A program made the translations under genes and the position numbers. DNA of 35,021 nucleotides from the NCBI GenBank assembly GCA_003552625.1, contig PUNM01000055.1, forward strand, positions 1 to 35,021. Direction: 5' to 3'. This DNA is from Ectothiorhodospiraceae bacterium (GTDB lineage Bacteria > Pseudomonadota > Gammaproteobacteria > Nitrococcales > Halorhodospiraceae). This document shows, piece by piece, positions 1-11,127 of this stretch. Positions within the stretch are counted from its first letter, which is position 1. Every line of letters starts with the position of its first letter. Below the pieces are notes generated by a model. It made no database searches and was not told the origin of the DNA. It saw only the letters and a list, made by a program, of their open reading frames with translations.

Positions 1-23
1 GGGTGCTGGAGGTGATGCGCTGA
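1..23 (+). CDS. C-terminal end of upstream gene, probably MrpE/MnhE (partial)
   Basis: The window opens in the last codons of a gene reading ...VLEVMR and ending in TGA at 21-23, which overlaps the ATG of the following mrpF gene (TGATG). The overlap indicates translational coupling. In mrp/mnh operons the E subunit normally precedes F, so the tail is most likely MrpE, but seven codons cannot prove this. Confidence 0.4.
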
Positions 24-295
24 TGCTCGGGATTGCCGCAACCCTCGTCTTTGCCATGCTCTCGGCGTCGCTGGTGCTGGCCTTCGTGCGCCTGGCCAAG
101 GGCCCGATGCTGCCCAACCGGGTGGTGGCGCTGGAGCTGATCGCCTCGATCCTGGTCGGGTTCATCGGCGTCTACGCGATACAAACCGGCGTTGACCACT
201 TCATCGACGTGGCCATTGTCCTGGCCCTGCTCGCCTTCATGGCCGCCGTGGGCTTTGCCCGCTATCTGGAGAAAGGGGGGCCGCGGGATGACTGA
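23..295 (+). CDS. mrpF: Na+/H+ antiporter subunit F (MrpF/MnhF)
   Basis: A 90-residue membrane protein with three hydrophobic segments (about residues 3-22, 35-55 and 62-80). It carries the family pattern RLAKGPMLPNRVVALE after the first segment, as in MrpF/MnhF. MrpF is a small subunit of the multisubunit cation/proton antiporter that exports Na+ using the proton gradient, useful to a halophile or alkaliphile. The ATG overlaps the stop of the upstream gene, and the 3' end overlaps mrpG by 8 bases, as expected inside one operon. Length is normal for the family. Confidence 0.9.
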   Translation: MLGIAATLVFAMLSASLVLAFVRLAKGPMLPNRVVALELIASILVGFIGVYAIQTGVDHFIDVAIVLALLAFMAAVGFARYLEKGGPRDD

Positions 296-674
296 GTTCC
301 TGCAGGAGCTGATCGCCTCTGTCCTGCTGCTGCTCGGCGGCGGGCTGATGCTCATCGCCGCAGTGGGCCTCTACCGCCTTCCGGACCTGCTGACCCGGAT
401 GCACGCCACCACCAAGGCCGGCGCCCTGGGCGCGGCGTTGATCATCGCCGGTGTGGCTGTCCACTTCGCGGACGCCTCGGTGACTGCACGGGCGGCGGCG
501 ATCATCGTCTTCATCGTGCTCACCGCCCCGGTGGCGGCTCACGTCATCGGCCGGGCCGGGTACTTCGTCGGCGTGCCGCTGTGGGAAGGAACGGTCAAGG
601 ACGAGCTGCGCCACCACTACGACCCGGAAACCCACGTGCTGCGCAGCGGCCTTGAGGACCGGGAGGAGCGCTAG
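288..674 (+). CDS. mrpG: Na+/H+ antiporter subunit G (MrpG/MnhG)
   Basis: 128 residues with three membrane segments. The stretch GLYRLPDLLTRMHATTKAG after the first segment is the hallmark of MrpG/MnhG/PhaG proteins. The open frame extends further upstream, to 192, but that part lies inside mrpF; the ATG at 288, overlapping the end of mrpF, gives a normal-length protein starting just before the first membrane helix. The polar C-terminal tail (about 30 residues, HHYDPETH...) is longer than in minimal homologues. It is apparently the last gene of the operon, ending 8 bases before the convergent dciA gene. Confidence 0.9.
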   Translation: MTEFLQELIASVLLLLGGGLMLIAAVGLYRLPDLLTRMHATTKAGALGAALIIAGVAVHFADASVTARAAAIIVFIVLTAPVAAHVIGRAGYFVGVPLWEGTVKDELRHHYDPETHVLRSGLEDREER

Positions 675-682
675 GCGGGCGA

Positions 683-1165
683 TCAGCCCTTGTGGCGGGA
701 GGCCAGCCGCTCGAGAGCGGCGCGCAGATCCGGGTCTTCCGTGGCGGCGGCGGCCTTGCGCAGCGTCTCCGCCGCGCCGCTGCTGAGGTGCCCGGGCGGC
801 TGCAGGCGGCTCGGCCCCGGGGCAGACGGGGCGATGCGTACGGTCACGTGGGCCGGGTACGGTCCGCCGGCGCGTTGCGCCGCCTCCTGCAGCTGCCGCG
901 CGGCATAGCGCAGCCGCGTGGCCCACGCCCCGCTGCTGGCGACGATCACCATCTCCGCCTCGTCCAGGCGGGCCAGCTGCCACTGCTCCCGAAGCGCGTC
1001 CGGCAGGACCTGGCGCATGCGCCGGCGCAGCCGCTCGAGTTCCCGCGCGTGGTCGATCATTGCCCGCATCGGTCCCGGTCGCTGGGCCAACCGGGGAGCA
1101 ACGCGGTGAAGCTTGCCCTCGCGTCGCGGAGGCTGGGCCGGATTGAAGCGCTTGGGCTGGTTCAT
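683..1165 (-). CDS. dciA: DUF721/DciA-like replicative helicase loader candidate
   Basis: 160 residues. The middle (about residues 36-110) fits the DUF721 fold: a helical start (RELERLRRRMRQVLP) followed by strands such as MVIVASSGAWATRLRY, the KH-like part of DciA. DciA is the DnaB-helicase loading factor in bacteria that lack the phage-derived DnaC/DnaI loaders. The N-terminus is basic and proline-rich; the C-terminal third is variable and probably disordered. The gene is divergent from secA, and a DUF721 gene beside secA is a common gammaproteobacterial arrangement. An AAGGA-like ribosome site precedes the ATG. The family call is solid; the functional role rests on the family. Confidence 0.75.
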   Translation of the reverse strand: MNQPKRFNPAQPPRREGKLHRVAPRLAQRPGPMRAMIDHARELERLRRRMRQVLPDALREQWQLARLDEAEMVIVASSGAWATRLRYAARQLQEAAQRAGGPYPAHVTVRIAPSAPGPSRLQPPGHLSSGAAETLRKAAAATEDPDLRAALERLASRHKG

Positions 1166-1314
1166 GGGAGCAGTTTCCTTCGCTGCGTGGTCATACGCAA
1201 GCAGGCGGGCGCGGGCAACGTCGCAATCCGCCGCAGGGCACGCCGATTACCATCGAGGCCCTACGATCTGTATCCTGTAACTCTTGACTTCGCCGAGTGT
1301 TTCAATAACTGCCC
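1166..1314. promoter_or_regulatory. Divergent dciA/secA intergenic region
   Basis: This 149-base gap must hold the starts of both divergent transcripts. A TTGACT hexamer at 1284-1289 resembles a -35 box but leaves too little room before the secA ATG; TATCCT at 1271-1276 is a possible secA -10 box without a good -35. No SecM-like arrest peptide gene is present, unlike in enterobacteria. No strong ribosome site is visible before secA. I cannot assign a promoter with confidence. Confidence 0.3.
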
Positions 1315-4128
<2,814 letters not shown>

Positions 4129-4129
4129 G

Positions 4130-5332
4130 ATGACGGCCGGGGCTGCCGCCGTCCACAGCGTTCCCGGGATCCGGCTGGGTACCACCGCGGCGGCGATCCG
4201 CAAGCCCGGGCGGCCTGATCTAGTCGTCCTGGAGCTGGCCCGCGGAACCCGCGCTGCCGCCGTCTTCACCCGCAACCGTTTCCGGGCGGCCCCGGTCTGG
4301 GTGGCGGAGCGCCACCTCGCGGTCACCGCGCCCCGTTATCTGCTGATCAACACCGGCTACGCCAACGCCGGAACCGGAGAACGGGGCGAAGCGGATACGC
4401 TGGCCTGCTGCCGTGCACTGGCCGATCGCACCGAAACCGCGGTGGAGGCGGTGGTGCCGTTCTCCACCGGGGTCATCGGTGAGCCCCTGCCCGTGGAGCG
4501 TGTTGCCGCCGGCCTCGACGGCGCCCTCGCCGCGCTTGCCGAGGACGGCTGGGATCGGGCTGCGGAGGGCATCCAGACCACCGACACCCGGCGTAAGGTG
4601 GCCAGCTATCAGGTCCGGCTCAGCGGCGGTCTGTGCACGCTGACCGGGATTGCCAAGGGGGCGGGGATGATTCGCCCCGATATGGCCACGATGCTCGCCT
4701 TTGTCGGCACTGACGCCGGCCTGTCGCAATCGCTGCTGGACGCTGCTCTGAAGCGGGCGGTGGGGCGCTCTTTCAACCGCGTGACGGTGGACGGCGACAC
4801 CTCCACCAACGACGCCTGCCTGCTGGCGGCGACCGGTTACGGACCGCAAATCGAGGGTGAAGGCGCCGATCTGGAGCGCTTCCAGGCGGCCCTGGAGGCG
4901 GTGTGCATCGACCTGGCGCGGGCCATCGCCGCCGACGGTGAGGGGGCTACGCGGCTCATTGACGTGGCGGTCGAGGGTGCCCGGGATGCCGCTGAAGCGG
5001 AGCGTGTGGCCTTCACTGTGGCCGAATCCCCCCTGGTCAAGACGGCCGTCGCCGCCGCCGACCCGAATTGGGGGCGCATTCTGGCCGCTGTCGGCCGGGC
5101 GGGGATCGACGATCTGGATGTGGCTGGGGTCAACCTCTTCGTGGGAGGGCACCCGGTGGCCACCGGCGGGACCGTCGATCCGGCCTACGACGAGGCGCAA
5201 GCCGCCGAACACCTCCGCGGCTCCGAGGTCACCCTGGGGATCGATCTGGGGCGCGGGGAGGCCGCGGCGACGGTGTGGACGTGCGATCTGACCGCCGAAT
5301 ACGTGCGGATCAACGCCGACTACCGGACCTGA
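4130..5332 (+). CDS. argJ: Bifunctional ornithine acetyltransferase / N-acetylglutamate synthase ArgJ
   Basis: 400 residues, the usual length. ArgJ transfers the acetyl group of N-acetylornithine to glutamate in the cyclic arginine pathway. The self-cleavage motif is present as DMATMLAF, with the catalytic threonine at residue 187, so the precursor should split there into alpha and beta chains. KGAGMI just before the site and TVDGDTSTND after it are conserved ArgJ features. The ATG follows the secA stop by one base, and the next gene starts directly after the argJ stop, indicating tight co-translation. Confidence 0.97.
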   Translation: MTAGAAAVHSVPGIRLGTTAAAIRKPGRPDLVVLELARGTRAAAVFTRNRFRAAPVWVAERHLAVTAPRYLLINTGYANAGTGERGEADTLACCRALADRTETAVEAVVPFSTGVIGEPLPVERVAAGLDGALAALAEDGWDRAAEGIQTTDTRRKVASYQVRLSGGLCTLTGIAKGAGMIRPDMATMLAFVGTDAGLSQSLLDAALKRAVGRSFNRVTVDGDTSTNDACLLAATGYGPQIEGEGADLERFQAALEAVCIDLARAIAADGEGATRLIDVAVEGARDAAEAERVAFTVAESPLVKTAVAAADPNWGRILAAVGRAGIDDLDVAGVNLFVGGHPVATGGTVDPAYDEAQAAEHLRGSEVTLGIDLGRGEAAATVWTCDLTAEYVRINADYRT

Positions 5333-6316
5333 ATGGGCCATACCCGCGTGACCCGCGATCCGGCTCCGAACTCCCCGATCCATGTCGCCGCTGGCGTCGT
5401 GCGGGCCGGCGATGGCCGGGTCCTGATCCAGCAACGGCCCCCGGGGCGTGATCACGCCGGATACTGGGAGTTCCCCGGGGGCAAGATCGAGCCCGGTGAG
5501 GGGGCGGCGGCCGCCCTGGCGCGCGAGCTCGACGAGGAGCTGGGCATCCGCGTGGTGCCAGGCCCACTGCGGATTCGTGTCCCATGGGATTACGGCCACC
5601 TGCGCGTGGTGCTCCACGTACTCGACTGTGCCGACTGGTCCGGCACCCCGCGCGGGCGGGAAGGCCAGGCGGTGGTGTGGTCGACGCTGCAGGCGTTGTC
5701 GCACCGGCGTTGGCCCGCCGCCAACCTTCCGATCATTCACGCCCTGCAGCTACCGGATCGGTACCTGATCACTCCGCAGGACCCGGACGACCCGGAGCGC
5801 TGGCTGGAGGTCCTGGAGGCCGCCCTGGCCGGCGGAATCCGCTTGGTCCAACTCCGCCGTCCGGAACGATCGCCCGATTCGCTGGTGGCCCTCGGCAGGC
5901 GCCTGCGGGCGCGCTGTGACGCCTACGGGGCGACGCTGCTGGTCAATGCCCCTGACGAGCTGGCTGCCGAGGCCGGTGGCCACGGGGTCCACTGGAACGC
6001 CCGGACCCTGGCGGCGACGCCCCGTCGCCCGGGCTGGGCGCGCTGGGTGGCCGCCTCCTGCCACAGCCCCGGGGAGCTGGAGCAGGCCGCCGCGTGTGGC
6101 GCCGACTTTGCCGTGCTCTCGCCGGTGCAGCGCACCGCCAGCCATCCGGAGCGTCAGCCGCTGGGCTGGGCGCAGTTCGCGGCATGGGTGGCGGACGCAC
6201 CGTTGCCGGTCTTCGCCCTCGGTGGGTTGGGGCCGGAGGATGTCGCGACGGCACGCTCCCACGGGGCACAGGGGATTGCCGCCATCCGCGGGTTGTTGCC
6301 GTCGCGTTGCGGTTAG
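5333..6316 (+). CDS. Nudix hydrolase (MutT-like) fused to a ThiE-like domain
   Basis: 327 residues in two parts. The N-terminal Nudix domain (about 15-135) has an exact Nudix box at residues 50-72, starting GKIEPGE and ending RELDEELGI, as in MutT-type 8-oxo-dGTP diphosphatases that cleanse the nucleotide pool. The C-terminal part (about 145-325) has the thiamine-phosphate-synthase/TenI barrel pattern. Its substrate residues are altered: QLRRP replaces QYRDK, and RTASHP stands where a true ThiE has the TxTK stretch. This fusion is known in Pseudomonas and relatives, where it is annotated as a Nudix family hydrolase. The barrel is probably not an active thiamine-phosphate synthase; a separate intact thiE lies at 17569. 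The ATG directly follows the argJ stop. Confidence 0.88.
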   Translation: MGHTRVTRDPAPNSPIHVAAGVVRAGDGRVLIQQRPPGRDHAGYWEFPGGKIEPGEGAAAALARELDEELGIRVVPGPLRIRVPWDYGHLRVVLHVLDCADWSGTPRGREGQAVVWSTLQALSHRRWPAANLPIIHALQLPDRYLITPQDPDDPERWLEVLEAALAGGIRLVQLRRPERSPDSLVALGRRLRARCDAYGATLLVNAPDELAAEAGGHGVHWNARTLAATPRRPGWARWVAASCHSPGELEQAAACGADFAVLSPVQRTASHPERQPLGWAQFAAWVADAPLPVFALGGLGPEDVATARSHGAQGIAAIRGLLPSRCG

Positions 6317-6350
6317 CCGGTCGCGGGCGCAGGCTGGCCGACGCGGTGGC

Positions 6351-7142
6351 TTAGAGGGTGCACCGCGCCAGGCGGAAGTGGACGTCTTCGCCGGCTGGTA
6401 CCGGGCGGTTGCGGGTATCGGGCTGGCGCAGGAAGCGGATGGTGACCAGGTGGCGGTTGCCGCTGATCTCCGGGATGACGCCGTTCTCAAGCGGCGCCTG
6501 CAGGCGCAGCATCTGCGAGACGCGGCTGTCGTAGGGCGTGCGACTCTGCCAGTTGCCCCCGGTGGCGACCTCGTCGGTGAAGGTCCCGGCCTCGCGCTGG
6601 AGCCGGAGAGCGAAGCGGACCGCCGCGCGCAGGTCGGCGAAGCTCTCGAACCAGCGTTGCATGTCCGCGCTGCGCTCGCTGTAGGGGCGTGCCAGCCAGC
6701 GGTGGTAGCTGGGTAGATCGAAGTTGCAGGTGCCGGCGCCGACGCCGAAGCGCTGGGTGATCAGCCCGAGCAGCTCATCCTCGCGCAGCTCCTGGCCGAG
6801 CGCGGCGTCCGGCTCCCCGACCCGCCGCAGCAGCCGGCGGCATTCGTCGGTCTCCTTCTGCACCTGGGCCGCCGACCACAGCCCCTGCGCCTCCATGAAG
6901 CCGGTTTCGGTGGAGAGGCGGTCGAGTTCCTTGATGACCTCCGAGCGGACCTCGCCGCGCTCGAGGACGTTGAAGGTGTGAATGAACGCCTCCACCGCCA
7001 TGCGGCTGTCGATGATTGCGTCCCGCTCCATCGCGGTCCGAGCTGTCTCCATGAGGAACTCGAGCCGCAGCAGCGTACGCAGCCGTTCGTTGAGTGGGTG
7101 TTCGTAGGTGACCCACGAACCGGTGTTTTCATCTTCACTCAT
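6351..7142 (-). CDS. zapD: Cell division protein ZapD (YacF)
   Basis: 263 residues. ZapD cross-links FtsZ protofilaments and stabilises the Z ring in the cytoplasm. Family signatures are visible: YEHPLNERLRTLLRLE near the N-terminus and TCNFDLPSYHRWL in the beta-barrel part. It overlaps the end of coaE by 8 bases, the usual coaE-zapD coupling. The yacG gene that normally follows is missing: only 34 bases separate the zapD stop from the convergent Nudix/ThiE gene. It appears to be the last gene of the pil-coaE run. Confidence 0.95.
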   Translation of the reverse strand: MSEDENTGSWVTYEHPLNERLRTLLRLEFLMETARTAMERDAIIDSRMAVEAFIHTFNVLERGEVRSEVIKELDRLSTETGFMEAQGLWSAAQVQKETDECRRLLRRVGEPDAALGQELREDELLGLITQRFGVGAGTCNFDLPSYHRWLARPYSERSADMQRWFESFADLRAAVRFALRLQREAGTFTDEVATGGNWQSRTPYDSRVSQMLRLQAPLENGVIPEISGNRHLVTIRFLRQPDTRNRPVPAGEDVHFRLARCTL

Positions 7143-7794
7143 TCTCTGCGGTCCCTCGTTGTAAGGGGGCGCCGCGCGCTGCGGCGAGGAAACGCCGGTG
7201 CAGCTGCTCCACCTGGTGGACCAGCACGTCGCGCGCCCCGGAGTTATCGATCCGGTAATTGGCGACCGCGCACCGTTCGTCCCGGGTTGCCTGGGAGGCG
7301 AGACGGGCGTCGGCCTCGGTGGCTGAGAGTCCGTCGCGGGCCATTAGTCGGTCCCGCTGGACCGACTCGGGCAGGTCGACGACGATCACTGCGTCCATCT
7401 GCCGGTCCATTCCGGTTTCCACCAGTAAAGGTACCACCACCAGGGCGTACGGGGCACGTAAGCGCGCCAGTCGTGTGGTTAATCGCTCTCGGATGCGCGG
7501 ATGAAGGATCGCCTCCAGGCGCCGGCGGGCCGCCCCGTCCTGAAAGACGTGCCGGCCGAGCGCTTGCCGGTCCAGCTGCCCTTCCGGGGTCAGGATCCCG
7601 GCGCCAAACGCCGCGGTAACGGCGGCCAGTCCTTCGCTGCCGGGCGCGACGACCTCGCGGGCCAGCATATCGGTATCGATGACCGGCACGCCACGCATGG
7701 CGAAGAGGGTGGCCACTGTGCTCTTGCCGCTGGCGATGCCGCCGGTCAGCCCGATGCGCAGGGGCGCGGTGGGGGTCTCTAGAGCAGGGGCCAT
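7135..7794 (-). CDS. coaE: Dephospho-CoA kinase CoaE
   Basis: 219 residues. CoaE phosphorylates the 3'-hydroxyl of dephospho-CoA, the last step of coenzyme A synthesis. The P-loop GGIASGKST is at about residues 18-26, followed by VIDTDMLAREVV with the conserved substrate-binding DTD region. A GAGG ribosome site precedes the ATG, and the gene overlaps pilD by 16 bases. The pilBCD-coaE order is typical of Pseudomonas-like gammaproteobacteria. Confidence 0.96.
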   Translation of the reverse strand: MAPALETPTAPLRIGLTGGIASGKSTVATLFAMRGVPVIDTDMLAREVVAPGSEGLAAVTAAFGAGILTPEGQLDRQALGRHVFQDGAARRRLEAILHPRIRERLTTRLARLRAPYALVVVPLLVETGMDRQMDAVIVVDLPESVQRDRLMARDGLSATEADARLASQATRDERCAVANYRIDNSGARDVLVHQVEQLHRRFLAAARGAPLQRGTAENE

Positions 7795-8636
7795 TGGCTT
7801 GCCTCATGGCCGAAGAGCAGGAGGAGCCAGCCGGCTCCGGCGAGGAACGGGCCAAAGGGGATGGGCTGGTCGAGCGGGCGATTGCGCAGGGCCAGAATCA
7901 ATGCGCTCACCAGCCCGGCAAGGGCTGCGATCAGCACCAGCGCGGGGAGTGCTTGCCAGCCGAGCCAGGCGCCGAGGGCCGCGGTAAGTTTGAAGTCGCC
8001 GTGGCCCATCCCTTCACGCCCGGTGATCAGGCGGTGGCCGTGGAAGATGCTCCACATGGCCAGGTAGCCGGCGGTGGCGCCGATGATCGCACCGGTCGGT
8101 GTCGGCGGCGCCGGGTCGAGGATGCTCCACAGCAGGCCGGCCCAGAGCAACGGGAGGGTGAGGCTGTCCGGTAACAGGTAGTGCTCCTGGTCGATCGCCG
8201 CCGCTGCGATCAGGGCCCAGGTCAGTGCCAGGGGGCCGAGGGCCGTGATGGTCAGCCCGTAGACAGCCACCACGGCCACTGTGGCGGCCGCGGTCACGGC
8301 CTCCAGGATCGGGTAGCGCGGCCGGATCTCTGCGCCGCAGCCGCGACACCGGCCCAGCTGGAGCAGGTAGCTGACGAGCGGGATGTTCTCGCGCAGACGA
8401 AGGCGCCGCAGGCAATGGGGGCAGTGGGACGGGGGCCAGGCGAGGCTGTAGTGGCCGCTCGGCTCGACCTCGGTTTGCGTCTGGCCGAGGATTTCCCGGG
8501 CCTCTTCCCCCCAGCGTTGCTCCAGGATGCGTGGCAGGCGGTGGACCACCACGTTGAGGAAGCTGCCCACAATCAGTCCGGCGATGCCGGCGAGGAACAG
8601 CTCCAGGGTCACGGGCAGCGCGTGTGTGGTCTCCAT
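7779..8636 (-). CDS. pilD: Type IV prepilin peptidase / N-methyltransferase PilD
   Basis: 285 residues with about eight hydrophobic segments. PilD cleaves the leader of prepilins and pseudopilins at the inner membrane and methylates the new N-terminus. The cytoplasmic zinc domain has paired cysteines (CPHC and CRGC). The two catalytic aspartates are visible as IDQEHYLLPD and GMGHGDFK, the GxGD protease signature. GSFLNVVVHRLPR near the N-terminus is also typical. It lies between pilC (35-base gap) and coaE (overlapping). Confidence 0.97.
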   Translation of the reverse strand: METTHALPVTLELFLAGIAGLIVGSFLNVVVHRLPRILEQRWGEEAREILGQTQTEVEPSGHYSLAWPPSHCPHCLRRLRLRENIPLVSYLLQLGRCRGCGAEIRPRYPILEAVTAAATVAVVAVYGLTITALGPLALTWALIAAAAIDQEHYLLPDSLTLPLLWAGLLWSILDPAPPTPTGAIIGATAGYLAMWSIFHGHRLITGREGMGHGDFKLTAALGAWLGWQALPALVLIAALAGLVSALILALRNRPLDQPIPFGPFLAGAGWLLLLFGHEASQWPLL

Positions 8637-8671
8637 GGCTCCCCAACGGGCCGGTGGCGAGGGCGCCTAGT

Positions 8672-9862
8672 TTATTGAATGGGGCCGCCGATTTGGAATA
8701 CGGGCAGGTAGAGCGCGGCGACGACCAGAGCCGTGATGACGCCCATGAGGACGATCAGTAGCGGCTCAAGCACGGTTGCCAGCCGCTTGAGGCGGTCTTC
8801 CAGGGCCTGCTTGTAGCCCTCGGCGGCCTCCGCCAGGGCCTCATCGAGGCGTCCGGAGGCCTCACCGACCCCGGCAAGCTGCACGGCTTCGGTGGCCGCC
8901 GGCAGGGCGCGACGCAGCGCGCCAGCGAACGGCTCGCCGGCGCGGACGCGCCGCTGCAGTGCCTGAAGCGGGCGCTCAAGGCTGCCCCCGGCCGCGGCCC
9001 GCTCGGCCAGGGGCAGGGCCTGCAGGAGGGGGACCCCGGCACGCAGCAGCTCGGCCAGTGTCCCGCACCAGCGGGCCAGGTCGGCGTGGTAGCGGGTCGT
9101 CCCGAGCCAGGGCAGGCGGTCGGTCAGGCGCCGCAGGGTGCGCCGCCACGGTGGAGAGCGTCGGAGTGCCATCACCCCGGCGATCGCGGCCAGGGCGATC
9201 GCCGTGGCCATCGGAAGCAGGGTGGTGATGGCCTCGGAGGTTGCGAGCACGGCGCGGGTAAGAGCCGGCAAGTCCTCCGGGGCAGTGCCGATGACCGCTT
9301 CGAATCGCGGGACCAGGACGAGAAGCAGCATCGCCATCAGGGCGAGGGCGGCGGCGCCGACCACCGCCGGATAGGCACAGGCCTGGCGGATGCTTCGTCG
9401 CAGCTGGAGGCGGCGCTCCTGCTCGTCGGCAATGCGGGCCAGGGCGCCGGGGAGATCCCCGGTCCAGGTGCCGGCCTCAAGCAGCGCCCGGTGGACCGGA
9501 TCGAAATCCGGCCACGCCGCTGCAAACGCCTCCGGCAGCGGGGTGCCGCGCTCAACCTGGTGGCGGACGTGGCGAAGCTGGAGGCGCTCCCGGGCGTGTC
9601 GGCTCTGGGCGGCGAGAGCGCGCAGTGCCTCGGACAACGGGGCTCCGGCCTCCAAAAGGCGCGCCAGACGCCGCAAAGTGGCGAGCCGGGACCGCTCTCC
9701 GGGGGAGTGCAGGCCGCATCGCCGTGGTGGCGGGTAGCGGCGCAGCAAGGCGATGCCGCGTTCGGCCAGAGCCTCTTCCAGGGCGGTGGGGTGGTCGGCG
9801 GCACAGCAACCGTGGACGCGCTGGCCGCGACGGTCGATTCCACTCCAGCAGCAACGGTTCAC
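8672..9862 (-). CDS. pilC: Type IV pilus inner-membrane platform protein PilC (GspF family)
   Basis: 396 residues. PilC forms the inner-membrane platform on which the pilus is assembled by PilB. Two GspF domains are seen: the first begins ARLLEAGAPLSEALRAL, the second GTLAELLRAGVPLLQALPL. Each is followed by hydrophobic helices, and the C-terminal helix is LLIVLMGVITALVVAALYLP. The start is GTG, overlapping the pilB stop (GTGA), so translation is coupled. It could equally serve a type II secretion-like machine, but the pilB-C-D-coaE context favours the pilus. Confidence 0.92.
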   Translation of the reverse strand: MNRCCWSGIDRRGQRVHGCCAADHPTALEEALAERGIALLRRYPPPRRCGLHSPGERSRLATLRRLARLLEAGAPLSEALRALAAQSRHARERLQLRHVRHQVERGTPLPEAFAAAWPDFDPVHRALLEAGTWTGDLPGALARIADEQERRLQLRRSIRQACAYPAVVGAAALALMAMLLLVLVPRFEAVIGTAPEDLPALTRAVLATSEAITTLLPMATAIALAAIAGVMALRRSPPWRRTLRRLTDRLPWLGTTRYHADLARWCGTLAELLRAGVPLLQALPLAERAAAGGSLERPLQALQRRVRAGEPFAGALRRALPAATEAVQLAGVGEASGRLDEALAEAAEGYKQALEDRLKRLATVLEPLLIVLMGVITALVVAALYLPVFQIGGPIQ

Positions 9863-11016
9863 GTCGCAGGCTCCTGCGTCACCCGGTGGAGCTCGCGGAG
9901 GCTGGTGATGCCGGCGGCGACCAGGTGCTGCCCGGCCCGGTAGAGGTCCTCGGCCGCGTCAGCGCCGGCGGCTTTCTGGATCTGACGGGCGCCGGCGCCG
10001 GCGAGGATTGCCTCGGTGATCGACCCGCGTACGGGCAGGGCCTGGAAGACGCCGCAGCGTCCGTGGAAGCCATCCCGGCAGTGGGTGCATTGTCCGGCCT
10101 GGTAGCTGGCGGGTGCTTCTGCCGCGGCCCAGGGCTCCAGGTCGCTGCGCACCGGCGTCCGGCAATGCCGGCACAGGCGCCGCACCAGGCGTTGGGCGAC
10201 CACCAGGTTGAGGCTGGAGGCCAGGTCGTGGGTGGGGATGCCCATCCGTGCGAGGCGCTCGATGGCCCCGGCCGCGGTGCGGGTGTGGAGGGTGGAGAGG
10301 ACGCGGTGACCGGTCTGCGCAGCCTTGACGGCGATGGAGGCCGTCTCGGTGTCGCGGATTTCGCCGATCATGATGATATCCGGATCCTGGCGCAGGAAGG
10401 CGCGCAGGGCGGTGGCGAAGTCAACCCCGGCGCGGCGGTTGACGGCTACCTGGGTGACACCGGGGAGAGCGACCTCCACCGGATCCTCCACCGCGCAGAT
10501 GTTGAGCTCCGGCGTATTAAGCCGGCGCAGCGCCGCGTGGAGCGTGGCGGTCTTGCCCGAGCCGGTCGGCCCGGTGACCAGGATCAGGCCGTCCGGGCGG
10601 TCCAGGGCGGATTCCAGTTCCTGCCGGGTGGTCGGCGGCATCTCCAGGTCGGCCAGGGTCTGCGGGGCGTCAGACTCGATGCGGCGCAGGACCAGTTTCT
10701 CTCCGTGAATCCCGGGGCAGCTGGCGGCCCGGAACTGGATGGTGCGCCCGTTGGGCCCCTCGGCCTGCAGGCGCCCATCCTGAGGGCGGCGCTGCTCGGC
10801 CACGTCCATTTCGGCGAGCAGTTTGATCCGGGCGATCACGCGGCTGCGCAGTGCGGCCGGCGGGGGAGAGGCGGCCTCGCGCAGGAGGCCGTCCACGCGG
10901 AGGCGGATGCGCAGGCTGTCCGGCTCCGGCTGGAGGTGGATGTCCGAGGCGCGCAGCCGGGCGGCATCCGCGAGCAGGCGATCCACGTAGCGGATCGTGG
11001 CGCGGTCGTCGTCCAT
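9859..11016 (-). CDS. pilB: Type IV pilus assembly ATPase PilB, lacking the N-terminal domain
   Basis: 385 residues from the ATG at 11016, which has GGAG eight bases upstream. The frame continues upstream to a TTG at 11094, but that start has no ribosome site. The ATPase core is complete: ASDIHLQP at the N2 domain, Walker A GPTGSGKT, Walker B IMIGEIRD, a histidine box (STLHTRTAAGAIERL) and a four-cysteine zinc site (CRHC and CTHC). PilB powers pilus extension. Typical PilB proteins are about 560 residues and carry an MshEN-type N-terminal domain; here it is absent, as in shorter HofB-like proteins. No pilin gene is in the window. Confidence 0.9.
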   Translation of the reverse strand: MDDDRATIRYVDRLLADAARLRASDIHLQPEPDSLRIRLRVDGLLREAASPPPAALRSRVIARIKLLAEMDVAEQRRPQDGRLQAEGPNGRTIQFRAASCPGIHGEKLVLRRIESDAPQTLADLEMPPTTRQELESALDRPDGLILVTGPTGSGKTATLHAALRRLNTPELNICAVEDPVEVALPGVTQVAVNRRAGVDFATALRAFLRQDPDIIMIGEIRDTETASIAVKAAQTGHRVLSTLHTRTAAGAIERLARMGIPTHDLASSLNLVVAQRLVRRLCRHCRTPVRSDLEPWAAAEAPASYQAGQCTHCRDGFHGRCGVFQALPVRGSITEAILAGAGARQIQKAAGADAAEDLYRAGQHLVAAGITSLRELHRVTQEPAT

Positions 11017-11127
11017 GATTTGGGCTCCGTCCCTGTCAGGCTCCGTCCATGGAGCCGGCTCGATCAAGCTAGCCGGAGCGCTGGCGGCGGACAAGGGCCA
11101 GGCCGTCGCAGCCCAATGCGGCCCGGG

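Noticed and set aside
1284-1312. TTGACT as the secA -35 box
   Set aside because: With normal spacing the -10 box would lie within a few bases of the secA start codon, leaving no leader.
11017-11094. TTG at 11094 as the pilB start, adding 26 residues
   Set aside because: No ribosome site precedes it, whereas the ATG at 11016 has GGAG at a good distance and begins next to conserved sequence.
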